From positions 1 through 64,000 of the forward strand of contig NZ_JAPDIR010000015.1 of assembly GCF_029870595.1 (NCBI RefSeq): a stretch of 64,000 nt of DNA. The letters are read 5' to 3'. Source of the stretch: Sphingomonas sp. CBMAI 2297. Lineage in GTDB: Bacteria; Pseudomonadota; Alphaproteobacteria; Sphingomonadales; Sphingomonadaceae. The position numbers were made by a program, and so were the translations under genes. Under the pieces are notes generated by a model. The model searched no databases. It was not told where the DNA came from and was given only the letters and a program-made list of their open reading frames with translations. This document shows, in pieces, positions 47,007-54,535 of the stretch. The stretch's first letter is position 1. Each line of letters starts with the position of its first letter.

Positions 47007-47080
47007 CGCGAACGGACGGCCTTCAAGCCGGGCCCCGGATTCCCTAGATCAGGGGCCCGGCAAAGAGGGAGATCCACGAC

Positions 47081-47506
47081 ATGACGACCCGTACCGCGAC
47101 TGCCCGCTACGAAGGCTTCGGCAAGGAGGGCAAGGGCCATATCACCACCCAGTCGGGCGTGCTGACCGACCAGTTCTACGGCTTCAACACCCGCTTCGCC
47201 GACGAGCCCGGCACCAATCCGGAGGAGCTGGTCGCCGCCGCCCATGCCGGCTGCTTCACCATGGCGCTGAGCTTCGCCCTGGCCCGGGCCGGCTTCAGCG
47301 AGGGTTCGCTGGAGACGCGGGCCGCGGTGAAGCTCGAGCAGGATGGCGACGGCTTCACCATCACGCGCTCGGACCTGACGCTCAAGGCCAGCGTCCCCGG
47401 CCTGGCCCAGGCGCAGTTCGAAGCGCTGGCCGCGGGCGCGCATGCCAATTGCCCGGTCTCCAAGCTGCTCAAGGCCGAGAGCAGCCTCGACGCGACGCTG
47501 CTCTGA
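47081..47506 (+). CDS. osmC: OsmC family peroxiredoxin
   Basis: A 141-residue thiol peroxidase that reduces organic hydroperoxides. Catalytic cysteines C58 (HAGCFTMALSF) and C124 (ANCPVSKLL) are both present with the family's surroundings. The start MTTRTATARYEGFGKEGKGHI is typical of OsmC rather than Ohr. It is the last gene before a 1.67-kb stretch without genes. Confidence 0.9.
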   Translation: MTTRTATARYEGFGKEGKGHITTQSGVLTDQFYGFNTRFADEPGTNPEELVAAAHAGCFTMALSFALARAGFSEGSLETRAAVKLEQDGDGFTITRSDLTLKASVPGLAQAQFEALAAGAHANCPVSKLLKAESSLDATLL

Positions 47507-47535
47507 GCCTCGCCAGCGGCGTCTGGCCCGTCATC

Positions 47536-47562
47536 GTCATCCCGGCCCTGGGCCGGGGTGAC
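47536..47562. repeat. GTCATCCCGG...CCGGGGTGAC palindrome
   Basis: A 27-base hairpin directly after osmC; the simple form of the dispersed family. Confidence 0.6.
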
Positions 47563-47793
47563 GACCCGGCGGGCGCGATGCTTGCAATGTAGGGTTTCGC
47601 CTGCTCCATGCTGATGGATGCAAGCCGGCTTCCTCTCCCCCGCCCAGCGGCCCCGCCGCCGCCCGGCGCATGGGACGGGAAAACGGGGGCCCCGTGGCGT
47701 ATGTTTCGTAAACTTCCGCGCATTGCGGCGGCCCCCGAATGGCGGCGGCGCCGGCCCGGGATGCCCCAGCCTGGGGATTCGGTATTCGTTTCC

Positions 47794-47928
47794 GTCATCC
47801 CCGCGAAGGCGGGGACCGGGGGCAATGGGGGACGGTCGACGCAATCGCGCGCCGGGTCGCCGGAGATGGCAAAGCGCGCCTCACGGCCATTGTTCCTGGC
47901 CCTGGCTCCCCGCCTTTGCGGGGATGAC
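47794..47928. repeat. Composite palindromic repeat, copy A (135 bases)
   Basis: Ends GTCATCCCCGCGAAGGCGGGG and CCCCGCCTTTGCGGGGATGAC pair as two nested hairpins. The interior carries GACGGTCGACGCAATCGCGC. It matches copy B (48166-48300) base for base over nearly its whole length and equals it in size, so the two are recent duplicates 372 bases apart. Confidence 0.85.
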
Positions 47929-47993
47929 GGAAGGGGATTTGCTCCGGGAGGACAAGCGCCATCGGCCTTCGGGCGCTTCGGCCTCCCATATCC

Positions 47994-48088
47994 GTCACCC
48001 CGACCCGGTGCCGGGGTCCATGGTGCCGCGAGTCCGGCACCGGGACCTCCCTGCTTCCCGGTGGCCCCCGCCGCAAGGCCGGGGTGAC
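47994..48088. repeat. Diverged composite palindromic repeat (95 bases)
   Basis: Starts GTCACCCCGACCCGGTGCCGGGG, with an inner pair GTGCCG/CGGCAC, and ends GGCCGGGGTGAC. Same design as copies A and B, but the interior is different. Confidence 0.65.
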
Positions 48089-48165
48089 GGGATGCATGAG
48101 GCCGCCTCGGCTGCCTCGCTCCAGATGTCGATCCGCCAAGGGTCACGACCCAATCGGCAAACCCC

Positions 48166-48300
48166 GTCATCCCCGCAAAGGCAGGGACCCGGGGCAATGG
48201 AGGACGATCGACGCAATCGCGCGCCGGGTTGCCGGAGATGGCAAAGCGCGCCTCACGGCCATTGTTCCTGGCCCTGGCTCCCCGCCTTTGCGGGGATGAC
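48166..48300. repeat. Composite palindromic repeat, copy B (135 bases)
   Basis: The second near-identical copy of the element at 47794-47928. The few differences are in the left arm (CGCAAAGGCAGGG against CGCGAAGGCGGGG) and scattered single bases, including GACGATCGACGC against GACGGTCGACGC. An inverted, shorter relative is at 38490-38599. Confidence 0.85.
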
Positions 48301-49150
48301 GGAAGCAGTTTCAGATGACGGCAACAGTTTCAGGCGCTTACGCCCGGTGCGTGGCACGGCCCGTCGCGAGCCGCCGCAGCGGTGCCGATGCCGGAGGAAC
48401 CGGGGTGACGGCCACGAGCCAGAAACCCCGGGTCTCAGCCACCACCCTGCGCCCCGCGCAACGCAAAAGGGGCCCGGCATTGCTGCCAGGCCCCGTGTCG
48501 CCGGACTGCTGCCGTGGATCCGGACGGATCGTCGGCATGGTTTCGGCGGCATCCTCGGCGCGCGCCGGCAAGGGCATGCGTGCCTCGGGTCGGTCGTCGA
48601 GGCTGGCCGTTGTCCACTCACCCCGAAGGGGAGTTGCGGTTACCAGCCTCGGCGGCCCGCTTCGTCTCTCCGGCCGGGGGCCGGAAATCGGAAGCCTTGC
48701 TGGATGCTTCTCTCCGCTCGATCCCTCCAGATCCTTCCGCATCGCTTGCGCGTCGCGTCCGGCTGGCCAATCTCCCGGCAGATCGTTCCTTCGTTCCCGA
48801 AGCCGGGCGCTTGCGCACCCCTTTCCGCGAACCAGGGTTCCGACCCCTTTCCGCTTCGCCCTTCCGCTTCGTGCAATGCTTGCGCATCGCCTTCCGCTTC
48901 CGGCCGAACCGTGCTCCGGCGTCCCTCGAAACCTCGGCAGCGCCTGGGCGGCACTTCGGCTTCGCAACTTCCGGCGCCTCGCATCCCCGAACCGTAACCG
49001 AATGCGGTTTCCCGAAGGCACCTGCACCGTTTCCGGCCCGTGTAAACCTCTGATCTTGCTTTGGTTTCCCGCCGCCGGACCGTTCCGCTTACAGTCATGA
49101 TGGTGTCATCGAACCCGAGTCGCGCAAAGCGCGAAATGCCCCTGCAAACT
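48301..49150 (-). other. Gene-free region with minus-strand hairpin-rich, purine-rich sequence
   Basis: No credible gene is found in these 850 bases. All open frames overlap each other, and the best one on the minus strand (about 48640-49185) has a GC3 near 57%, far below neighbouring genes. Read on the minus strand the region is purine-rich, with repeats of AAGCGGAAGG. It also has several hairpins with stable loops: GATGC-GCAA-GCATT, GGTGC-GCAA-GCGCC, CCCC-TTCG-GGGG, and TCCGGCC-CCC-GGCCGGA. A terminator at 48469 closes it. It could be a structured RNA or a long 3' UTR of the cupin gene. Confidence 0.45.
48469..48494 (-). terminator. Intrinsic terminator, minus strand
   Basis: Read on the minus strand: GGGGCCTGGCA / GCAA / TGCCGGGCCCC followed by TTTT, a classic rho-independent terminator with a 10-of-11 paired stem. 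It would end transcription coming from the cupin side. A similar hairpin serves genes at 25789. Confidence 0.7.
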
Positions 49151-49177
49151 TGTGAAGACTGTGGATAATGTGGACAA
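49151..49177. other. Three tandem DnaA-box-like 9-mers
   Basis: TGTGAAGAC, TGTGGATAA and TGTGGACAA follow each other without a gap. The middle one is the perfect DnaA box (reverse complement TTATCCACA), the third differs at one base, and the first at two or three. They abut the stop codon of the cupin gene, next to an AT-rich run (49179-49192). The arrangement could bind DnaA. No replication genes are in the window, so an origin is not claimed. Confidence 0.45.
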
Positions 49178-49615
49178 CTAGGCAATATTATTGCGCGGAG
49201 CCCAATCGGGAGGTGCCAATTCGAACCCGGCGAAATCGAAGCCCGGAACGACGATGCAGCTCACCAGCGCCCATCCGTGCGGCGCTTCGGTCGCCTGCCA
49301 GCGATTCGCCGGGACCAGGCACTGGGGCGCATAGCCGGCGGTCACGTCGCCGCCAAGCCGGATCGTCGCCGGATCGCGGTCCGCCGCGTCGGCGATGTGG
49401 AGCGCGAGCGGGCTGCCGGCGTGCCAGAGCCACCATTCGTCGGCATCCACCCGGTGCCAGTGCGAGCGCTGACCCTGTTCGAGCAGGAAGTGGATCGCGG
49501 TTCCCCGGGCCCGCCCGTCCGCGCCCGGCGCCGCCCGCCAGGTCTCGCGATACCAGCCGCCTTCGGGATGCGGCGCCAGCCCCAGCCGCGCGATGATTGC
49601 CCGTGCCTCGTCCAT
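49178..49615 (-). CDS. DUF985 cupin protein
   Basis: A 145-residue single-domain cupin. DUF985 motifs: LAPHPEGGWYRETWR (about 13-27), AIHFLLEQGQRSHWHRVDADEWWLWHAGSPLALHI (about 40-74) and GWALVSCIVVPGFDFAGFEL (about 113-132), with cupin histidines H52 and H54. Function unknown; proteins of this family may bind a metal or sugar. It runs toward the 1.67-kb gene-free region. Confidence 0.85.
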   Translation of the reverse strand: MDEARAIIARLGLAPHPEGGWYRETWRAAPGADGRARGTAIHFLLEQGQRSHWHRVDADEWWLWHAGSPLALHIADAADRDPATIRLGGDVTAGYAPQCLVPANRWQATEAPHGWALVSCIVVPGFDFAGFELAPPDWAPRNNIA

Positions 49616-49667
49616 TTTCCTTCCCTCCGATGAACGGCGTGTTGTTTTCCGTTCATGAAACTAGTTC

Positions 49668-49694
49668 GGAACCGAAACGTTGGCCTTCCGGTTT
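49668..49694 (+). promoter_or_regulatory. Possible EcfG-type stress promoter
   Basis: GGAAC (49668-49672), 16 bases, then CGGTT (49689-49693) approximates the alphaproteobacterial general-stress promoter (GGAAC-N16/17-CGTT) with one mismatch. It lies about 30 bases before the ATG of glycine-zipper gene 3 (49724). Confidence 0.3.
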
Positions 49695-49723
49695 GCCCCA
49701 AAGTGCATCAGGAGTGTAATAAC

Positions 49724-50083
49724 ATGCGGAAACTCATTCTCGCGCTCGGCGCGATCGCCGTTGCCGTGCCGTCGGCCGGCCTGGTTCCGATCGCGGCCAA
49801 TGCCGCACCCGTCGCCAAGGCAGGTGCCGACGGCAACTGGTCGCAGGATCGCGGCTATCGCAAGCGCTATGCCTATCGCGAATGGCGCGGGCGGGACGGC
49901 CGCAGCTATTGCCGCAAGCCCGACGGCACCACCGGCCTGGTGGTCGGCGGCGTGGCCGGCGCGCTGGTCGGCCGCACCATCGACACCCGTGGCGACCGCA
50001 CCGTCGGCACGCTGCTGGGCGCCGCGGCCGGCGCAGTGGCGGGCCGCGAGATCGAGCGCAGCGGCAAGCGCCGCTGCCGCTGA
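49724..50083 (+). CDS. Glycine-zipper (2TM) surface protein, paralogue 3
   Basis: A 119-residue exported protein (signal about 1-27, ...IAANA|A) with WRGRDGRSYCRKPDGTTGLVVGG (about 54-76), then a glycine zipper GALVGRTIDTRGDRTVGTLLGAAAGAVAGREIERSG and the terminal CR. It is the paralogue closest to the 25846 gene: both share GRTPGTLLGA/DRTVGTLLGA spacing. The ATG follows AGGAGTGTAATAAC. A strong terminator ends the unit. Confidence 0.85.
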   Translation: MRKLILALGAIAVAVPSAGLVPIAANAAPVAKAGADGNWSQDRGYRKRYAYREWRGRDGRSYCRKPDGTTGLVVGGVAGALVGRTIDTRGDRTVGTLLGAAAGAVAGREIERSGKRRCR

Positions 50084-50100
50084 TCCCCCGCCGGTAACAG

Positions 50101-50140
50101 AAACGGTTCGCCCGGAAGAACGCGCCGGGCGAACCGTTTT
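50101..50140 (+). terminator. Strong terminator after glycine-zipper gene 3
   Basis: A perfect 15-bp stem, AAACGGTTCGCCCGG / 9-base loop / CCGGGCGAACCGTTT, followed by T. It lies 18 bases after the stop and isolates the gene from the glycosyltransferase downstream. Confidence 0.85.
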
Positions 50141-50187
50141 CGCATGGCGAGCGGCCCGTTAACCCTTGCCGGCTACAAAGGGGTGCC

Positions 50188-51366
50188 ATGCTTCACGTGC
50201 TCGTTCTCTCGACGCTCTTTCCCGATGCCTCGCGCCCGAATTTCGGCATCTTCGTCGAGCGCCAGACCCGGGCGCTGGCGGAGCGGGAGGATGTGGCGGT
50301 CCGCGTCGTCGCGCCGCTCGGCCTGCCGCCCTGGCCGCTGGCACGGCTTTCCCGCTATGCCCGCCTCGCCGCCCTGCCGGAGCGGGAAACGTGGCACGGG
50401 CTGACGGTCCATCGCCCCCGCTTCCGCAACCTGCCGGGCACCGGCGGCCGCTTCCATGCCCGGGCCCTCGCCGCGGCGCTCACCCCGCTGCTCGGCGCGA
50501 TCCGCGGGGAATTTCCGTTCGACGTGATCTCGACCGAATTCTTCTTCCCCGACGGCCCCGCCGCGGTCCTGCTCGGCAGGCGCTTCGGCGTGCCGGTCTC
50601 GATCAAGGCGCGCGGCTCGGACATTCACGACTGGGGCCGGCGCAAGGCCATCGGGCCGCAGGTGATCGCCGCCGGCCGGGGCGCGGACGGCGTGCTCTCG
50701 GTGAGCGATGCGCTGCGGGCCGACATGATCACCATGGGCATTCCGGGCGAGAAGATCGAGACGATCACCACCGGGGTGGACCTGGCCCGCTTCGCGCCGC
50801 GCGACCGCGCCGCCGCCAAGGCCGAGCTCGGCGTCGCCGGGCCGCTCGTCCTGTCGGTCGGCGCGCTGATCCCGATCAAGGGGCACGACATCGTCATCGA
50901 CGCCGTCTCGGCGCTGCCCGGCGTCACGCTGTGGATCGCGGGCGAAGGCCCGGACCGCAAGCGGCTGGAAGCGCGGATCGAGCGGCTGGGCCTGGGCGAG
51001 CGCGTCAGGCTGCTCGGCGCGATCCCGCCCGAGCGCGTCGCCGCCGCGCTCGCCGCCGCCGATGCGATGGCCCTTGCCTCCGAGCGCGAAGGTCTCGCCA
51101 ATGCATGGCTCGAGGCACTGGCGAGCGGCGCTCCGATCGTCATCCCCGATGTCGGCGGCGCCCGCCAGGTGGTCACCGCGCCGGCGGCGGGCCGCATCGT
51201 CCCGCGCACCCCCGCCGCCTTTGCCGAAGCGCTGGGCGCGCTGATCGCCGCGCCGCCGGCCGCGGCGGACACTCGCGCCGTCGCCGCGCCCTTCACCTGG
51301 GCGGCCAACAGCAGCCGTCTCCACGCATTCCTCCAGCGCCTCGCCGATGGGCGCGGCACGGCGTGA
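50188..51366 (+). CDS. Glycosyltransferase family 4 protein
   Basis: A 392-residue GT-B glycosyltransferase. N-terminal domain: STLFPDASRPNFGIFVERQTRAL (about 8-30), the usual acceptor-side entry. C-terminal domain: LSVGALIPIKGHDIVIDAV (about 230-248), then GEGPDRKRLEARI, and the donor-binding ALASEREGLANAWLEALASGAPIVIPDVGGARQVV (about 295-330). It is likely to use a nucleotide sugar; the acceptor is unknown. There are no other glycan genes beside it, and a strong terminator separates it from the gene upstream. Confidence 0.88.
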   Translation: MLHVLVLSTLFPDASRPNFGIFVERQTRALAEREDVAVRVVAPLGLPPWPLARLSRYARLAALPERETWHGLTVHRPRFRNLPGTGGRFHARALAAALTPLLGAIRGEFPFDVISTEFFFPDGPAAVLLGRRFGVPVSIKARGSDIHDWGRRKAIGPQVIAAGRGADGVLSVSDALRADMITMGIPGEKIETITTGVDLARFAPRDRAAAKAELGVAGPLVLSVGALIPIKGHDIVIDAVSALPGVTLWIAGEGPDRKRLEARIERLGLGERVRLLGAIPPERVAAALAAADAMALASEREGLANAWLEALASGAPIVIPDVGGARQVVTAPAAGRIVPRTPAAFAEALGALIAAPPAAADTRAVAAPFTWAANSSRLHAFLQRLADGRGTA

Positions 51367-51425
51367 GGGAACCGCTTCGCCCCGCCCGCCGTTCGTGCCC
51401 GGGGCGTAACGGAGAGAGATGGACC

Positions 51426-51584
51426 ATGAACCCTTTTCGCAACCTGCCCGAGCCGCCCGCCGAAGCGCCGCTCGTCTATTACATCCTGCCCCAGGCGGAG
51501 CCGGCGCCCGAGACGCCGATCGGCCCCGGCGACCTGGAGATAGAATTCGAGTTCGAACCCGATTGGGAGGCGGAAGGGAAGTGA
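51426..51584 (+). CDS. Small acidic protein (52 aa), hypothetical
   Basis: A 52-residue protein, Pro-rich at the start (NPFRNLPEPPAEAPLVYYILPQAEPAPETP) and strongly acidic at the end (GDLEIEFEFEPDWEAEG). A GGAGAGAGATGGACC site precedes the ATG. It lies between the glycosyltransferase and the Lys-rich protein on the same strand; its charge is the opposite of the next protein's. Unrecognised. Confidence 0.5.
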   Translation: MNPFRNLPEPPAEAPLVYYILPQAEPAPETPIGPGDLEIEFEFEPDWEAEGK

Positions 51585-51661
51585 TCCTTTTCCGCGTTGA
51601 CTAGGCGGCGTCGGTCCGTGACATTCATGACAGTGAAGTTACCAGCGGTGGAGACCGAGTG

Positions 51662-52240
51662 ATGGCGGGCAAGAAGGACAAGAAGGCCGGCGATACCAAG
51701 CCCGAGAAGAAGGGCTTCCTTCCCAAGAGCATCGCCGGGATGAAGCTGCCCAAGGAACTGCGCAAGCAGCTCGACGCGCTGGCCAAGCATCCGGTGGTGA
51801 ACGATCTGCTCGCCGCCGGGCTGGTCGCCCTGGCCGCCAAGCTCAAGCCCAGCGAGAAGGCCGAGGAAGCGGCGGCCCCCTCGCCCGCGCCGGCCGCTGC
51901 TGCGGCAAAGCCTGTGGTGAAGCGCGCGCGCACCGTCGCCGCGAAGCCCGCCGCCAAGGCACCGTCAAAGTCCGTGGCGAAGCCCGAACCGGCGGCCAAG
52001 GCGCCCGCCAAGCCTGCCACCGCCAAGCCCGCTGTCGCCAAGGCGCCCGCCGCGAAGGCAGGGGCCAAGCCGGCGGCGGCTCCCAAGGCCGCGGCAAAGC
52101 CCAAGCCGGCGCCCGCCGCCGCCGATGCATCCAAGCCGGCGCCGAAGCCGCGCAAGGCCGCGGCGGCCAAGGCACCGGCCGCGGCGCCGCGCGCCACCAC
52201 CCGCCGCGCCAAGGCCACTGCACCCAAGACGACGCGCTGA
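51662..52240 (+). CDS. Ala/Lys/Pro-rich histone-H1-like protein
   Basis: A 192-residue basic protein. The first 60 residues contain KKGFLPKSIAGMKLPKELRKQLDALAKHPVVNDLLAAGLVALAAKLKPSEKA, a small helical domain also seen on its own in sphingomonads. From about residue 62 the sequence is almost only Ala, Lys and Pro (AKPAVAKAPAAKAGAKP-type repeats), as in AlgP and histone H1 tails. It probably binds DNA or polyphosphate and shapes the nucleoid. The length of such repeats usually varies between strains. A GTG one codon upstream is an alternative start. Confidence 0.75.
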   Translation: MAGKKDKKAGDTKPEKKGFLPKSIAGMKLPKELRKQLDALAKHPVVNDLLAAGLVALAAKLKPSEKAEEAAAPSPAPAAAAAKPVVKRARTVAAKPAAKAPSKSVAKPEPAAKAPAKPATAKPAVAKAPAAKAGAKPAAAPKAAAKPKPAPAAADASKPAPKPRKAAAAKAPAAAPRATTRRAKATAPKTTR

Positions 52241-52279
52241 TCCTCTGCTAGGCAAGCCGCCGAAGCAGGGGGGAGTTCA

Positions 52280-52909
52280 ATGAAGCCGAAGCAGACGCAC
52301 GCCGACAGTCCGGCGCACGGACTGGAACGCATGGCGTTCTTTTCCGATGCCGTGTTCGCCATCGCGATCACTTTGCTGGTCATCGAGATCCATGTGCCGC
52401 ATGTCGCCGCGCCCTATAGCGACACTGCGTTCCTGGAGGCTCTGAACAAGCTGATTCCGAACTTTATCGGCTTCTTCGTCTCCTTCTTCGTGATAGGCGC
52501 CTTCTGGGCGGGGCATCACCGGGCGTTCGATTGCGCGCGCCACTGGAGCCCCAGGCTGTTCCTGCCCAACCTACTGCTGCTGAGCGCGATCGCCGCGATG
52601 CCGTTCTTCACGGCCTTCTCGTCCGAATATTACGGCCACCGCGTGCCCACCGCCTTCTATTGCGGCTGGATGATCCTGATATCGATCTTCAATATCCTGA
52701 TCCAACGCGCCCTCACCGCGCCGCCGGTGGTGGGAGAGCATGTGACGCCGGCACAGCGCCGGATGATCCGTCAGCGCGGCCTTGCGGCGCTGCTGGCTTC
52801 CATCACTGCATTCGTGACCAGCCTGTTCATCCCGTTCCTCGCCCAGGTCGTGCTGATCACCATTCCGCTCTGGCGCATGCTGCTGATCCGGCTCGCGCCG
52901 GCACGCTAA
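52280..52909 (+). CDS. TMEM175-family (DUF1211) potassium channel
   Basis: A 209-residue membrane protein with six helices. The family's first-helix motif is intact: RMAFFSDAVFAIAITLLVIEIHVP (about residues 17-40, with the FSDAVFAIAITLL core). Bacterial TMEM175 proteins form leak potassium channels as tetramers. Downstream blocks FWAGHHRAFDCARHWSPRLFLPNLLLLSAIAAMPFFTAF (about 74-112) match the second and third helices. It is the last gene of this run before a convergent hydrolase. Confidence 0.88.
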   Translation: MKPKQTHADSPAHGLERMAFFSDAVFAIAITLLVIEIHVPHVAAPYSDTAFLEALNKLIPNFIGFFVSFFVIGAFWAGHHRAFDCARHWSPRLFLPNLLLLSAIAAMPFFTAFSSEYYGHRVPTAFYCGWMILISIFNILIQRALTAPPVVGEHVTPAQRRMIRQRGLAALLASITAFVTSLFIPFLAQVVLITIPLWRMLLIRLAPAR

Positions 52910-52969
52910 GGCCCGCCCCGCCCCCGGCCAGCCGCTACCGGGCGGGGACCGGGCCGGCCTCAGGCGGCG

Positions 52970-54091
52970 TCAGCGCTTCTTCGCCCAGGCGCCATATTGC
53001 CGCGCCGTCAGGTCGACCAGGTCGCCCTGCGCCAGGTTCATGTCGATCAGGTGCAGGCCCCAGTCCTTCAGGATCACATTGCCCACCTTCACGTCGCCGG
53101 GGATGGTGTCGGTACGTGCATCGGCCGGATCCGCGTTCACCGTCACCGCGAGATAGTTGAAGCCGTCCTTGTCGACGCATTCGGTGGAGATCAGCCCGGG
53201 CACGCTGACGAAGGGCGTGGTGACCGGTGCGCCGCCCCTGCTCCAGGCCTCGGCCGAGCCCGGGACCAGCATGTTGCCCCCGGCGTTGAGATAGGCGTGC
53301 GCAACCGCCTTGCCCCCGCCCAGCGCCGCCGGATTGGTGCAGCCCGCCTCGACGCCCGGCCGGTCGCCCTTGGCGAAGCGGCTGCCGGCGGGCGGCGGCG
53401 AGTCGGCGCGGAAGCTGGCATAGGTGACCACGCAGCCGGCCTGGTCGGCGCTGCGGCACAACGGGATCGTCGGGAACACGCCGCCAACGTCCTTGCCCGC
53501 CGGAACCGGCACCGAGCTGCCGATCAGCATCGCCGAGACCAGCTGCTTCTGCGCGGGCTTGCCGTCGATTTCGCGGGCGACGAGCTGGGTCAGGATCAGC
53601 GAGCCCTGGCTGTGCCCGATCAGCACCACGCCGCGCCCCTTGTTGTCATGGGCCAGATAATCGTCCCAGGCGGCCTTCACGTCGCGATACGCCATGTCGC
53701 GGTCGATCGCCGGGGTGCCGCCGCCCATGATGCTCCGGAGCGCCGTGAGCGTGACCTGGCGATAGACCGGCGCGAACACCCGGCAGTTCTTCGCGAAGCG
53801 CGCGACCTGGAACTGGGCGACGCGCTTCTCCTCGGGCCCGGGGATCATGTCGCTATTCGGCGTCGGATCGAGCGAGATGGTGGGATAGACATAGAAGCAA
53901 TCGAACTTGGGCGCGCTCGCGGCCTTGAACGGCTCGACGCTGCGCGCGCCGTCGGCGGCTACCACGGTGGTGGAGAGATCCGCCGCGCACGCGTCCTGCC
54001 GGCCGGGCCGGCAGAGCCAATTGGCGGGATCGCGATAGTCCGGCGTGTCCGGCCCGGCGGCCATGGCCAGTGCGAGCGTGAGAATCATCAT
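52970..54091 (-). CDS. DUF3089 alpha/beta-hydrolase, exported
   Basis: A 373-residue protein with a signal peptide (residues 1-12 or so, MMILTLALAMAA). The DUF3089 region is VEPFKAASAPKFDCFYVYPTISLDPTPNSDMIPGPEEKRV (about 52-91). The nucleophile elbow GHSQGS (S at about 172) and further VTTPFVSVPG / DLVDLTARQYGAWAKKR follow. Likely a secreted lipase or esterase; the substrate is unknown. The family has four conserved cysteines, which here pair plausibly. It lies 68 bases downstream of the sec accessory operon on the same strand but probably has its own promoter. Confidence 0.88.
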   Translation of the reverse strand: MMILTLALAMAAGPDTPDYRDPANWLCRPGRQDACAADLSTTVVAADGARSVEPFKAASAPKFDCFYVYPTISLDPTPNSDMIPGPEEKRVAQFQVARFAKNCRVFAPVYRQVTLTALRSIMGGGTPAIDRDMAYRDVKAAWDDYLAHDNKGRGVVLIGHSQGSLILTQLVAREIDGKPAQKQLVSAMLIGSSVPVPAGKDVGGVFPTIPLCRSADQAGCVVTYASFRADSPPPAGSRFAKGDRPGVEAGCTNPAALGGGKAVAHAYLNAGGNMLVPGSAEAWSRGGAPVTTPFVSVPGLISTECVDKDGFNYLAVTVNADPADARTDTIPGDVKVGNVILKDWGLHLIDMNLAQGDLVDLTARQYGAWAKKR

Positions 54092-54159
54092 GCTGCCTCT
54101 CCCTTTCCGGGCAGCATATCCCTTGTTCGAGCGATGCGGAAAGCCTCCCCGCCGGCAAA

Positions 54160-54531
54160 CTAGTCCAGCGGGTAGAGCGCCCCGGCGATCCAGCGCAGCT
54201 CGGCGCGCAGCACGCCCCAGGCGCGGGCGGCGGCGCGGCTGTCCATCGCCTCGATGCCGATGCCCCTGGCGCCCAGCGCCTCGGCCAGCGCACGCGGCGG
54301 TCGCACCAGCGTCTTGCCGGTGCCGAGCAGCAGGAATTCGGGCCGGGGCGCCAGGCCCAGCAGCGGCGCGAGATCGGCCTCGGTCAAGTCGGCGATCGGC
54401 GGCGGCGCCCATCCGTCGGCGCGCTCGGGCGTGATCAGCAGGCCCTCATAGACGCCCTCGTCCACGCGAAAGCCGCGCCCGGAAAAGCCGGAGATGACCG
54501 GCCCCTCCGCGCTGGCGCGCTTCACTTCCAT
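54160..54531 (-). CDS. Mth938/NDUFAF3-like domain protein
   Basis: A 123-residue protein of the Mth938 family: DEGVYEGLLITPERADGW (about 24-41), then EFLLLGTGKTLVRPPRALAEALGARGIGIEAMDSRAAARAWGVLRAELRWIAGAL (about 65-119). The GTG motif after LLL is diagnostic. Mitochondrial NDUFAF3 assists complex I assembly, and in alphaproteobacteria the gene usually follows secDF, as it does here (four bases after the secF stop). The function in bacteria is unclear. Confidence 0.88.
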   Translation of the reverse strand: MEVKRASAEGPVISGFSGRGFRVDEGVYEGLLITPERADGWAPPPIADLTEADLAPLLGLAPRPEFLLLGTGKTLVRPPRALAEALGARGIGIEAMDSRAAARAWGVLRAELRWIAGALYPLD

Positions 54532-54535
54532 CGGC

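Noticed and set aside
47794..48300. Two near-identical direct repeats considered as a CRISPR array or transposon ends
   Set aside because: Only two copies 372 bases apart, each palindromic and 135 bases long; no spacers, no cas genes, no transposase. They fit REPIN-like elements.
49151..49177. Chromosomal origin
   Set aside because: DnaA-like boxes alone are not enough: no dnaA, parAB, hemE or gid genes are in the window and no skew data can be computed here. Kept only as a finding.
48640..49185. Minus-strand 181-codon frame in the gene-free region
   Set aside because: GC3 is only about 57% against more than 80% nearby, it has no motif, and overlapping frames on both strands are equally open; treated as non-coding.
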